Source of the DNA: Oceaniglobus roseus | GTDB taxonomy: Bacteria; Pseudomonadota; Alphaproteobacteria; Rhodobacterales; Rhodobacteraceae | Direction: 5' to 3' | Assembly: GCF_002869745.1 (NCBI RefSeq) | Contig: NZ_PNOS01000022.1 | Span: forward strand, 1-64,000 | Length of the DNA: 64,000 nucleotides | In this document: in pieces, positions 1-7,736 of the stretch | How the letters are laid out: each line of letters opens with the position of its first letter | Numbering within the stretch: the first letter of the stretch is position 1 | Made by a program: the position numbers and the translations under genes | The notes under the pieces: model-generated | The model's input: only the letters and a program-made list of their open reading frames with translations | The model's database searches: none | What the model was told of the DNA's origin: nothing

Positions 1-86
1 GCCATCTGCTCCGTGGTCAGGACCGCCGCCAGGGTCTCGACCTCGCCGACCTGCGCCGGGGTGAGGGTCTTGAACGGGCGTGCCAT
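1..86 (-). CDS. Phage-type DNA-binding protein, N-terminal fragment (terminase small-subunit-like)
   Basis: Only the first 28 or so codons are in the window. The gene starts at the ATG at 86 and runs off the left edge. The visible N-terminus (MARPFKTLTPAQVGEVETLA) has the look of small phage helix-turn-helix proteins that precede large terminase genes, but the HTH itself lies outside the window. Its start codon overlaps the stop of the next gene upstream (TGATG), so the two are translationally coupled. The function is inferred mainly from the neighbouring small membrane protein and ParB-methylase; it could be any small phage DNA-binding protein. Confidence 0.5.
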   Translation of the reverse strand, partial: MARPFKTLTPAQVGEVETLAAVLTTEQM

Positions 87-295
87 CAGCCCAGCCTCGC
101 GAAGATGCGCCGCAGGACATAGCTGCGCGCGAAGGAGATCGCGGTGAACACGGCGCTGATCGTGACGTGCTGCCAGGCAGGCGCGTGCAGCCCGACTGCC
201 GGAAACACCATGATCTGGACGAGGACGGCCGCGACCCAGCCGACGACCACGTTCGCAGTCGCCTCCACCGCCGACATGCCCCGGCCCTGGCTCAT
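86..295 (-). CDS. Small prophage membrane protein (DUF7220-like)
   Basis: A 69-aa protein with two hydrophobic helices (about residues 13-34 and 44-58) and a basic C-terminus ending in RSYVLRRIFARLG. This is the pattern of a small family found beside DNA-methylase and terminase genes of alphaproteobacterial prophages; I recall the family as DUF7220 but did not search. The start at 295 overlaps the stop of the upstream methylase (ATGA), and its own stop overlaps the next start, so three genes form one coupled leftward unit. It probably sits in the inner membrane. Its role is unknown. Confidence 0.6.
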   Translation of the reverse strand: MSQGRGMSAVEATANVVVGWVAAVLVQIMVFPAVGLHAPAWQHVTISAVFTAISFARSYVLRRIFARLG

Positions 296-1572
296 GCCGC
301 CACCGCCTTCCGGGCCCCGGCCACCGCGTCGAAGGGCTCGCCGCTGCCCTCCAGCACAGCCTGTCTGCCCGTGAACGCCTGCCAGCGCAGCACCGCCACG
401 TCGACATAGGCCGGATCGAGCTCCACAGCGTGGCACACCCGCCCCGTGGTCTCGGCCGCGATCAGCGCCGAGCCGGAGCCGCAGAAGGGCTCGTAGACCG
501 CCTGCCCCGGGCTCGTGTTGTTCAGCATCGGGCGGCGCATGCACTCCACCGGCTTCTGCGTGCCGTGCACCGTCGTGGCGTCCTGGTCCCGGCTCGGGAT
601 AGTCCAGAGCGTCGTCTGCGTCCGGTCCCCGCTCCAGTGCCCCTTGCGCCCTTCGCGCACAGCGTACCAGCACGGCTCGTGCATCCAGTGATAATGCCCG
701 CGCGAGAGCACCAGTCGCTCCTTCGCCCAGATGATCTGCGAGCGGATCCCGAAGCCCGTCGCCGCGAGACTGTCGGCCACCGTGCCCGCATGCAGCGCGC
801 CGTGCCAGACATAGGCGACGTCGCCCGGGAACAGCGCCCAGGCCTCGCGCCAGTCCGCCCGGTCGTCGTTCCGCACCTTGCCGGTCCGCTTCGTCTCCGA
901 GGCTCCGGCCCGGTTGCGCCAGGCGGGATCGTAGTTCACGCCGTAGGGCGGATCGGTCACCATCAGCGTCGGCGTCACGCCATCGAGCACCCGCGCCACC
1001 GCCGCCGGATCGGTGGCATCGCCGCAGAGCAGCCGGTGGGGGCCGAGGTGCCACAGGTCCCCGGGCTGGCTCACCGGGTCGACCGGGGGCTCGGGCGTGT
1101 CCTCCTCCCGCGGATCCGCCGCCCCGGCGTTCAGCAGCGCGTCGATCTCGGCCGCCTCGAACCCGAGGTCCGGAAGCTCGACACCGAGGTCGGCGAGATC
1201 GCCAAGCTCCAGCGCCAGCAGCTCCCGGTCCCAGCCCGCCTGCTCCGCCAGCCGGTTGTCGGCCAGGATGTAGGCCCGCTTCTGCGCCTCCGTCAGGTGC
1301 CCAAGCTCGATCACCGGCACGCGGTCGAGCCCGAGCTTCCGCGCCGCCAGCACCCGCCCGTGCCCGGCGATGATCCCGTTCGCCCCGTCCACCAGCACCG
1401 GGTTGTTGAAGCCGAACTCCCGGATCGAACCCGCGATCAGCGCCACCTGCGCCTCCGAATGCGTCCGGGCGTTCCGCGCGTAGGGGATCAGTTCGGCCAC
1501 CGGCCGCTGCTCGATCGACCGCGCCCCCGCGATCTCGTCCCCTTCGAACGCCTCTGCCGTCCGCTTCGCCAT
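292..1572 (-). CDS. ParB-domain / DNA-methyltransferase fusion (prophage type)
   Basis: A 426-aa protein with two parts. Residues about 20-130 are a ParB/Srx-like N domain, with the GHGRVLAARKLG loop at 70-81. Residues about 170-415 are an amino-methyltransferase of permuted order: DPPYGVNYDP (motif IV, 207-216) comes before EPFCGSG (motif I, 361-367), as in beta-class adenine or cytosine-N4 methylases. It should methylate DNA using S-adenosylmethionine. The recognition sequence cannot be read from the protein. No restriction enzyme partner is adjacent; in phages such solitary methylases usually protect phage DNA or mark it. It heads the coupled leftward trio that ends at the left edge. The start at 1572 is the first ATG of the conserved N-terminus. 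Confidence 0.85.
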   Translation of the reverse strand: MAKRTAEAFEGDEIAGARSIEQRPVAELIPYARNARTHSEAQVALIAGSIREFGFNNPVLVDGANGIIAGHGRVLAARKLGLDRVPVIELGHLTEAQKRAYILADNRLAEQAGWDRELLALELGDLADLGVELPDLGFEAAEIDALLNAGAADPREEDTPEPPVDPVSQPGDLWHLGPHRLLCGDATDPAAVARVLDGVTPTLMVTDPPYGVNYDPAWRNRAGASETKRTGKVRNDDRADWREAWALFPGDVAYVWHGALHAGTVADSLAATGFGIRSQIIWAKERLVLSRGHYHWMHEPCWYAVREGRKGHWSGDRTQTTLWTIPSRDQDATTVHGTQKPVECMRRPMLNNTSPGQAVYEPFCGSGSALIAAETTGRVCHAVELDPAYVDVAVLRWQAFTGRQAVLEGSGEPFDAVAGARKAVAA

Positions 1573-1962
1573 GACCCCGCCTTCGCCATTGCCGCCCGTC
1601 CTCGGGCCTTTCTGGAATCATAGCAGATCGGCCAAGTGCCTGTCAGTTCGACATTATTCGCCACGAACCGACATGGGACGACAATTCCGGGGAAACGGTC
1701 CTAACCGTCCTGACGCAAGCGGATTGGGGGCTGACGCGTGGGCGTGCGGGGAAGGCAGGACCAAAGGCAGTGTTGCCATGGCTGCTCGCGCTCCTCCGCA
1801 TCTGGGGGGTCGTGGGGCGGGAAGGAAGGGAAGCCGAGGTTCACTACGGCAGGCACGACCGTCTGGGTAGCGGACTATGCTGACGATGGTGCCGCGCCGC
1901 CAAAACGCATAAAATAGATTGCGTGGAAAATATCTTTTGCTAGCAGCCCAATGACTTTGGTA
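1573..1962. other. Intergenic stretch, no gene recognised
   Basis: About 390 bases between the methylase start and the end of the HNH gene. Base composition falls towards the HNH gene (bases 1880-1960 are visibly AT-richer). Short reading frames on the plus strand have no start site or protein-like composition that I would support. It should contain the promoter for the methylase unit, but no clear -35/-10 pair stands out. Confidence 0.4.
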
Positions 1963-2433
1963 TTAGATCTCGCCACTTCGATCTCGCGCAGCGCTTTGAC
2001 CAAATGCCACTAGCCAAACGATATATTCTTCGTGAGTTTTCGAGTGCTTCTCGGAATTGCATGGTGCGCAAAGTGCTTGCAGATTCCCTCTCTCATTTGT
2101 CCCTCCTCTTGCAAGAGGTGTACGGTGATCGAGATGGCAGGTTGATACAGTAATTTTGGCCGTACAGTAGACGCACTCGCCGTTTTGAGACCTTATCTTC
2201 TCAGTCTTGATCTTGGAAACCTCTCCAGGCGTCATCGTGTGTGCCGCCCGGGCCGCGACCGAACCTTCAGTATATTGGTAATTGGGATTTATTTGTTTAC
2301 TTCGGGCATGCTGGCATTGTCGGCATTCTGGACGCCGAAAACCGTCTTTCCGACCCGCACGGCTAAACTTCGATATCGGGAGGTCCCTCCGACAGTCACG
2401 ACATACTTGAGTAGGCCCAGTAGGAATTGGCAT
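1963..2433 (-). CDS. HNH endonuclease with two zinc-binding knuckles
   Basis: A 156-aa protein. The C-terminal HNH domain shows CVYC (87-90), CHLDHRTPLARGG (99-111), then NLQALCAPCNSEKH (117-130): the His-Asn-His core with paired cysteines that bind structural zinc. An N-terminal CRDC...CRQC pair (11-14, 37-40) forms a second likely zinc knuckle, common in phage HNH proteins. It should nick or cut double-stranded DNA with a divalent metal. Phage HNH enzymes often sit near terminase and aid packaging, but they can also be free-standing homing-type nucleases. The surrounding DNA is AT-richer than its neighbours, consistent with separate acquisition. Confidence 0.85.
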   Translation of the reverse strand: MPIPTGPTQVCRDCRRDLPISKFSRAGRKDGFRRPECRQCQHARSKQINPNYQYTEGSVAARAAHTMTPGEVSKIKTEKIRSQNGECVYCTAKITVSTCHLDHRTPLARGGTNERGNLQALCAPCNSEKHSKTHEEYIVWLVAFGQSAARDRSGEI

Positions 2434-2625
2434 CGTTACGCTCCTCCTGCCGCGTCAATGGAATGCGCTCTTACCCTACAGCTTTTTCAGGCAACTGGCC
2501 AAGGCAATGAGCGTTGCCTATGCATACCCAAACACCAACTTAGCTCTCGCTTGATCCAGTCCCTTCGGACTCCGTCCCCACCTTTGCTGCACTCCACCCA
2601 AACGTCCGCTCCCGCCCGGTCGAAA

Positions 2626-5600
2626 CTACTGGCATCCCGCTCGCCATTCCGCCAGCTCCCCCAGCACATGCTGCAGCCGAGCACGAACCTCCTCGGCAGC
2701 GCCCTCGATCCACCAGGCCCGCTGCCATGACCGGCCACGCCCGGCACGTCGGTAGGCAGCCGATTTAAGCGACATTTCCCTATAAGAAGTATACATAGGG
2801 TTTTGTCGCTTAAATACCGCCCGCTCAAACGCCTTCTGGGCCTGCTTCTCATCGGAAAAGAGTTCGGGATGCAACGCCGCCGCATCTGCCGGACTGTCCA
2901 CTGCGATGCCAGCCAGCAGCATCCGCTGCACCACGTCCGGGCGCTCGACGTCCCAGGCGGTGAGCCGGTCGATGGCGAGCGGCAGCGCCACGTCTGCGAG
3001 CACGTGTACCTCAAGCGGGTCCTGCGCTGTACGGTTGACGCCGCGGCCACGGCCAATCACCTGGATCAGTTCGTCGTCGCAGATCGCCGCGCGAAGGGTT
3101 TCGGCCAGGTCATCCTCGTGGCGGAGGACAACAAGGCCGCGGGTCTGCCCCGAAGTCATTCGGATCCCCGCGAGGTCCTTGCGGTAACGGCCCTCCGGAA
3201 CATGCCCGAAGTACGCGCCAACCAGGGCCTCCAGTTCGCGGCTCGGTGCCAGGGGCCGGCCGATGACGATCAGCAGCGCCACGTCCTTGTAGCGGTCGAG
3301 TCCGGCCACAGCGTTGAAGTGGGCCGTCTCCACGTTCGGGATCCCCGCGAAGGCCTGCTCGATCGACTGGTAGGTCACGACCAGCACCCTGCCCGGCGAC
3401 ACCCGGCGGGCGTGCCAGTGCACGTAGTCCACGCATTCCTGCAGCCGGTTCGCACGGCGCGCCACCTCGTCCGGTTCGAGGCCCGGTGCCGGGCAGAGCA
3501 TCGACTTGCCGAAGCTGCCCGCGACCTGGCGGACCTGCATGTGCGGTGCGGCGGCCTCGATCCTCGCGATGTCGAGCCGCGGCAGAACCGTGTGCACGAG
3601 ATCGGGTCGCATCGTGGCGTCGAGGTGCAGGATCGGCTTGCCGCGCAGGCTGTCGTGAAGCTCCTGGACCCGGGAGAGATGGACAGGATGACGCCCCGTG
3701 CCGTCGGGCTCGCCGATCCGCAGCTGCCCGCTGTGCGACCCCGACGCGGACAGGAACCGCGCCAGAGCCTGCCAGAGCGATGCCAGCGACAGGATGCGCG
3801 CGTTCGCCACGGCCATGGAGAGTGCCGCCTGCCGTGCATTCCCTTTCAGTCCGGGCGCCAGACCGGTGTCCTGCAAGCGCCACCGCTCAAGTCCGGCGGC
3901 ATCCCTGCACGTTTCCGCGGACAGCCCCGCCCCGACCAAGGCCGAGCGGGACACCGGGCCGGGCCCGTTTGCCGCCAGAGCCGCTGCAAGCCTTGTGCGC
4001 CACACCACGAGGTCCGCCATCGCGCCGACAGGCCCTCGGCCGATGCGATCCCCGCCCATGCCCGCCACAGACTCGCTTGCCAGATCTTCGACGCAAATGT
4101 CCTGGCGGCGCTCGATCGCGCGCGCCCAGCAGCCCTCGTCGATCAGCAGCAGTGCCACGTCATCCCGCTCGAAGGCGAGGCCCGAGAACAGCGCGTCGTA
4201 GGGCGCCACGACCACGTCCGCCGCCGCAACGTCGCGCAAGTTCTGCTGCTTCAGGCAGGTCGCGAAGTGCTGACAGCGGCTGTCATCGCTTGCGCTGCAG
4301 GCACTGTCGCGGACCTTCAGGCCCGCGGCGAGAGATGCCCGGACCGCCTCCAGGTCCTTACAGAGGGGCACGCCGGTGGCCGGGTCCTTCCGCTCGTAGC
4401 CGCGCAGGACGGCGACGCTGGCGCTCGCCGCCGTCCACGCCGCGGCGGTTTCCTCGGCCAGCGCGTGGGACGCGGTGAACACGAGCATGCGGTGTGGCAG
4501 GCCCCGCGCCCGGAGAACGGCGGCGAGCGCCAGCAGCTGCTCCCGCGAAGCATGGGACTTGCCGAGGCCGACCGTCGCCAGGATGCCCAGCATCGGCGGC
4601 TGCGCGGCGGACCCGCCGTGCCAGGCCAGCACCTCCTCGCAGAACCGGGCCACGACGTCTGCGAGCGCGCTCCGCGCCGCCTCCACGGACTGATCCGGCA
4701 CCTGGAACGCGGGCTCGGGCACATCCCCGCCCCGGTTCGGCAGACGCCTCTGCCCGGCCAGCCGCAGCTTGTCCCGAACCTTGCGCAGCGCATCGGCAAG
4801 GTCGTAGGCCGCACCGCCATCCTGTCGCGGCCGAGTGAGGTCCGCCGTCTCCGTGAAGCGGGACCAGACCCGATCGGCGAGCCGCGATGGGTCGAGGGCC
4901 TCACCGACGTCGAGGGCGTCGTGGACGGCATGGAAGGCGATCCTGCTGAGCCAGTCGTCGCGGCCGTCGATGACCCGACCTTCGACGTCGCGAACGGGAC
5001 TGCCTGTCCCCTTGCTGCCGCCACCACCGCCGCAACGTCGGGGCCCGGTCCGAAGAGGCTCGGCCGGACCGGTCTCGGCCAGGAAGGCGGCTGCGGCCTC
5101 CCGGTTGATGACAGGCAACGCGTCCAGCGGGACCTCCAGCGGCGTCTCGCCGTTCGGCCAGCCGTAGGGACGCTGCGTCCCGGGATGGATGCCGAAGGCC
5201 ACGAACTGCTGTCCCCGCCCGAGGATCTCGACCTCGCCGACCTTCATCTTGGTGAACGGCACCTCGGTCCGATAGAGCAGCAGCCGCTTCGGCCATTGCC
5301 CGACCCGCATCAGCGTCGCGCCGAACCGGCGGATTGCAAGGGCCTGCACCGCGTGCGCCCGGTCGGGATCGAGACTGTCGATGTCCACCGCCACGAGGGC
5401 CCCGGTCCGCAAGCCGATGCCAGAAGTGCCATGGGTAACGCACCAGCCCTCCACGGTGCTCTCGTCGATGGCCACGCTGCTCCATCGGCTCAGCGCCGGA
5501 ACCTTCTGCCCCGGCTTCAGAGGGATCGGCTCGTAGCCGTGGTCGAGCAGTTGCAGGGCGGCATCCCCGTAGATGACGTGCCCAGCACCAGCGGGGCGGC

Positions 5601-5664
5601 CGCTGGCCACCCTGTCGGTCTTCCGGTTGCTGCAGGGGTCGCCTTGCTTGCGTCCCCCGTCCAT
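2626..5664 (-). CDS. Primase-polymerase / four-cysteine SF2 helicase fusion
   Basis: A protein of about 1012 aa. Residues 30-200 match the bifunctional primase/polymerase (Prim-Pol) family: VAVDID at 91-96 supplies the metal-binding D-x-D, and GRGQQFVAFGIHPGT (149-163) is the second conserved patch. A helicase-like ATPase follows: P-loop VGLGKS (365-370), Walker B LLLIDEG (505-511) and a motif-VI-like QVIGRGRG (about 868-875). Four cysteines (435, 456, 464, 470) between motifs I and II, followed by ADVVVAPYDALFSG, recall the iron-sulphur region of XPD/DinG helicases. It is the likely replication initiator/primase-helicase of the element. I chose the ATG at 5664, three bases past the AlpA-like stop, over an upstream frame extension that overlaps that gene. 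Confidence 0.8.
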   Translation of the reverse strand: MDGGRKQGDPCSNRKTDRVASGRPAGAGHVIYGDAALQLLDHGYEPIPLKPGQKVPALSRWSSVAIDESTVEGWCVTHGTSGIGLRTGALVAVDIDSLDPDRAHAVQALAIRRFGATLMRVGQWPKRLLLYRTEVPFTKMKVGEVEILGRGQQFVAFGIHPGTQRPYGWPNGETPLEVPLDALPVINREAAAAFLAETGPAEPLRTGPRRCGGGGGSKGTGSPVRDVEGRVIDGRDDWLSRIAFHAVHDALDVGEALDPSRLADRVWSRFTETADLTRPRQDGGAAYDLADALRKVRDKLRLAGQRRLPNRGGDVPEPAFQVPDQSVEAARSALADVVARFCEEVLAWHGGSAAQPPMLGILATVGLGKSHASREQLLALAAVLRARGLPHRMLVFTASHALAEETAAAWTAASASVAVLRGYERKDPATGVPLCKDLEAVRASLAAGLKVRDSACSASDDSRCQHFATCLKQQNLRDVAAADVVVAPYDALFSGLAFERDDVALLLIDEGCWARAIERRQDICVEDLASESVAGMGGDRIGRGPVGAMADLVVWRTRLAAALAANGPGPVSRSALVGAGLSAETCRDAAGLERWRLQDTGLAPGLKGNARQAALSMAVANARILSLASLWQALARFLSASGSHSGQLRIGEPDGTGRHPVHLSRVQELHDSLRGKPILHLDATMRPDLVHTVLPRLDIARIEAAAPHMQVRQVAGSFGKSMLCPAPGLEPDEVARRANRLQECVDYVHWHARRVSPGRVLVVTYQSIEQAFAGIPNVETAHFNAVAGLDRYKDVALLIVIGRPLAPSRELEALVGAYFGHVPEGRYRKDLAGIRMTSGQTRGLVVLRHEDDLAETLRAAICDDELIQVIGRGRGVNRTAQDPLEVHVLADVALPLAIDRLTAWDVERPDVVQRMLLAGIAVDSPADAAALHPELFSDEKQAQKAFERAVFKRQNPMYTSYREMSLKSAAYRRAGRGRSWQRAWWIEGAAEEVRARLQHVLGELAEWRAGCQ

Positions 5665-5666
5665 CG

Positions 5667-5861
5667 CTACGGGCGCTTGCGGTGCGCGGCCTCGAAGGCC
5701 AGCACGTCCGACATGCGATATCGGATCGAACCGCCGATGGTGATCCAAGCCGGGCCGTAGCGCTCGGCGCGCCACCGCTCCAGCGTGCGGTCGGCAATCC
5801 TCCAGCGCGCCGCCAGTTCGTGCTGGGTCAGGAACACGTGCATCTCGTCCCCGCCGCTCAT
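5667..5861 (-). CDS. AlpA/excisionase-like helix-turn-helix protein
   Basis: A 64-aa protein with a MerR/Xis-like winged helix: LTQHELAARWRIADRTLERW (10-29), then GPAWITIGGSIRYRMSDVLAFE. This is the standard AlpA/excisionase layout, including the turn before the 'wing' that ends in RY-R-SDVL. Such proteins activate or repress phage genes or direct excision. The start at 5861 overlaps the stop of the TOPRIM gene (ATGA), and its stop lies two bases before the primase-helicase start, so it is internal to the early operon. Whether it is an excision factor or a transcription factor cannot be decided here. Confidence 0.8.
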   Translation of the reverse strand: MSGGDEMHVFLTQHELAARWRIADRTLERWRAERYGPAWITIGGSIRYRMSDVLAFEAAHRKRP

Positions 5862-6730
5862 GAGAAGCCCTCCAGGAACTGCTGCAGCGTGTCGCGCTCC
5901 GCGGCCTCGATCAGCTTGAGGTTTTCGAGTTCGGCCGTGGGCAGCCGCTTCTCGATGGCGGAACGCACCATTGCGCGCAGATCGTCCGGGGGCACCGCGT
6001 CAAGCTCCGCGGCAACGGCATGTGGCCAGCGGCGATCTGCCGGAGACTTTCGTTTTGGAAGCCGCACCGGCAAGGCCATCGCCTCAACCTGGCCAGAGGT
6101 CAGACCGAGCTGTTCGAAGGCGACATCGACACCGTAGTCGGCGGCAAAGCGGTAGACTTTCTCGCGCAAGGACCGGCAGGCATCCTGCCCTGCCCGATCG
6201 AAGTCGTAGAGCGCGAGGATCACCAGCTGCTGATGGGCGCCCTCCATGCCTGCGACCGCCTCGTGCGCGAAGGTCTCCGATGTGAACCCGCCCGTGCACA
6301 TCAGCGGCACGTCGTACTCCGCGGTGACCGGGTATAGAACCCCGGCGAGCGCGGACTTCTCCAGCCAGACCTCGACCGTCACACGCTGGTTCACCCAGAG
6401 GCTCTTGCGGTAAAGCCGGGCCGTTTCGGCCAGCGCCGCCTCCCAGCCGTCGTGGGTCGAAGGCTTGCGCATGTAGCGCGTCGCATCCGCGATGGCAGAA
6501 TAGGGCAGACGCTGGGCCTGACGAAGCCGCAGGGCCTGCGACTGCACCTTCCGGTAGCCGTTCTCCGTCTTCTCGATCCCCGGCAGCCCGGCGACCTCCG
6601 CCTGGTAATAGAGGCCACGGACTGTCATCGGGCCGTGTGCGAGGGCATAGTCCACCAGGAAAGCCTCCCGCTCTGCCATTTCGGCCCGGGTGGCCCGGTG
6701 ACGCTTTATCGTGCTGGACTGATAAACCAT
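5858..6730 (-). CDS. Spo11/topoisomerase VI-A-like TOPRIM protein (Mini-A type)
   Basis: A 290-aa protein. Near the N-terminus, MTVRGLYYQAEVAGLPGIEK (35-54) resembles the winged-helix (CAP-like) catalytic-tyrosine region of Spo11/topo VI-A, with Tyr41 or Tyr42 as candidate nucleophile. The TOPRIM domain follows: VTVEVWLEKSAL gives Glu124, and ILALYDFDRAG gives Asp176/Asp178 (D-x-D), with GGFTSETF between them. Known families of this kind are short, plasmid- or phage-borne A-subunit homologues without an obvious B subunit ('Mini-A'). A DNA-cleaving or DNA-joining role in replication is likely but inferred. The ATG at 6730 overlaps the preceding stop (TGATG). A more generic TOPRIM nuclease is the alternative. 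Confidence 0.7.
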   Translation of the reverse strand: MVYQSSTIKRHRATRAEMAEREAFLVDYALAHGPMTVRGLYYQAEVAGLPGIEKTENGYRKVQSQALRLRQAQRLPYSAIADATRYMRKPSTHDGWEAALAETARLYRKSLWVNQRVTVEVWLEKSALAGVLYPVTAEYDVPLMCTGGFTSETFAHEAVAGMEGAHQQLVILALYDFDRAGQDACRSLREKVYRFAADYGVDVAFEQLGLTSGQVEAMALPVRLPKRKSPADRRWPHAVAAELDAVPPDDLRAMVRSAIEKRLPTAELENLKLIEAAERDTLQQFLEGFS

Positions 6731-7086
6731 CACGCGGCCTCCTGAACGGCGAGGAGATCGGCAAGGTCGACGCGCCGTGCTCGCGGCTTCGGACGCGCGA
6801 TGGCGATGTAGGCAAAGTGGTTGGGTCCGAGACGGCGCTGAACCAGGTGGACAAGCCCCATCTCGAAGGCCCACCGCGCGCTCCGGGCAAGGCCGTTGAT
6901 CCTCGCGTGCTCCGTGGCGCCCAGTATCGTTGATGGCTGGCAGCAATCGATCGACAGGAAGCCGATGTGATAGGTCTTCTGCTCGCCGGGAAGTGCATCG
7001 CCCGCCCAGATGCAGAACTCGATGTCGGTCAGGGCGGTCTGGCGCGCAGGGTGGATGCGGGCATGTCGTGCGGGGTGCCGGTCCAT
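6730..7086 (-). CDS. Hypothetical early prophage protein
   Basis: A 118-aa protein that I do not recognise. It has a basic N-terminus (MDRHPARHARIHPARQ), a mixed alpha/beta-looking middle with a Cys-Cys pair (SIDCCQPS) and a C-terminus ending DLADLLAVQEAA. No signal peptide or membrane helix is visible. Its start at 7086 overlaps the sigma-factor stop (TGATG), and its stop overlaps the TOPRIM start in the same way. It is therefore the second gene of the coupled early operon and probably works with replication or its control. The longer upstream in-frame stretch was rejected because it overlaps the sigma gene. Confidence 0.6.
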   Translation of the reverse strand: MDRHPARHARIHPARQTALTDIEFCIWAGDALPGEQKTYHIGFLSIDCCQPSTILGATEHARINGLARSARWAFEMGLVHLVQRRLGPNHFAYIAIARPKPRARRVDLADLLAVQEAA

Positions 7087-7637
7087 CACAGAGCCCCCCG
7101 GTCGGAAAGACCCCATGCCGCGAACGTGCAGCGCAGGCGCGCGGCACGCCGGTAGAGCGTCGACCGTGAATACCGCCCGCTCCGCACCAGATCGGTCACC
7201 GAGGCAGACGCCAGTGCGATGCAAAGGTCCAGATCCTCGTCGTCGAGGTGTGACAGCACCGAGGACACGACCAGGCGTCGCTCGGACATCTCGCCGAGGT
7301 CCGGGACCGCCCACAGGCCCGCTTTCTCCGGCACCACCGCTTCCAGGTGCGCTCCTCGCATACCCTCATCCAGAGATGCGATCGGACCGCAGGTGCGGCG
7401 CCGGGCGGAACGGATGCGCGTGGCGATGCGCGAGGATCGGTTTCGGATCACCGTACCCGCAAACGGCCCGAGGGCGCCGAGGGACCGGTCGTACTTCGGC
7501 AGCCGCCGGATCAGATCGAGACGCAGATCCTGGGCCACGTCGTCGAGGTCGGCCGGAGGCAGGTCGAGACGCCGCCGCAATCGGTGCGCCCCCTGAAGGG
7601 TCTCGGACAGGATGATGTTCAGGTGCTCGGGGGTCAT
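7086..7637 (-). CDS. Sigma-70-family RNA polymerase sigma factor, phage-type
   Basis: A 183-aa protein with an ECF-like layout. Region 2 is seen in ADLDDVAQDLRLDLIRRLPK followed by a basic TVIRNRSSRIATRIRSARR stretch. Region 4 is a helix-turn-helix near the end (VTDLVRSGRYSRSTLYRRAARL). It should bind core RNA polymerase and direct it to element promoters. It is the first gene of the early operon, so its product could drive later genes. A GGAGA ribosome site lies upstream of the ATG at 7637. The sequence is divergent, and a sigma-like HTH regulator that does not bind polymerase is possible. Confidence 0.7.
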   Translation of the reverse strand: MTPEHLNIILSETLQGAHRLRRRLDLPPADLDDVAQDLRLDLIRRLPKYDRSLGALGPFAGTVIRNRSSRIATRIRSARRRTCGPIASLDEGMRGAHLEAVVPEKAGLWAVPDLGEMSERRLVVSSVLSHLDDEDLDLCIALASASVTDLVRSGRYSRSTLYRRAARLRCTFAAWGLSDRGAL

Positions 7638-7694
7638 TGCCGGGTTTCTCCATGCGTTGCGGCGATGGAGAAAGACTGCAGCCTATGCGGGCAT

Positions 7695-7736
7695 CGAACC
7701 TGTCCCGAACCTATCCGAACCTATCGCGAACCTATC
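7695..7736 (-). promoter_or_regulatory. Operator-like array: four helically phased direct repeats
   Basis: Four copies of CGAACCTATC (first copy CGAACCTGTC) lie at 7695-7704, 7706-7715, 7716-7725 and 7727-7736, with starts 11, 10 and 11 bases apart. Read on the minus strand the unit is GATAGGTTCG. The spacing places every copy on the same face of the helix. The array sits between the OmpR-type regulator gene, whose stop codon it overlaps, and the sigma-factor operon about 60 bases downstream. OmpR/PhoB-class proteins typically bind such tandem direct repeats just upstream of -35. Activation of the early operon by the neighbouring regulator is therefore the leading inference. Confidence 0.65.

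Noticed and set aside
86-1621. 511-codon minus-strand frame across the methylase
   Set aside because: Only its last 69 codons (DUF7220-like protein) are convincing; the rest is out of frame with the methylase motifs.
2803-5760. Plus-strand 985-codon open frame opposite the primase-helicase
   Set aside because: It is antisense to a gene with clear Prim-Pol and helicase motifs, and its sequence is Arg/His/Pro-rich without domains: a GC-driven shadow.
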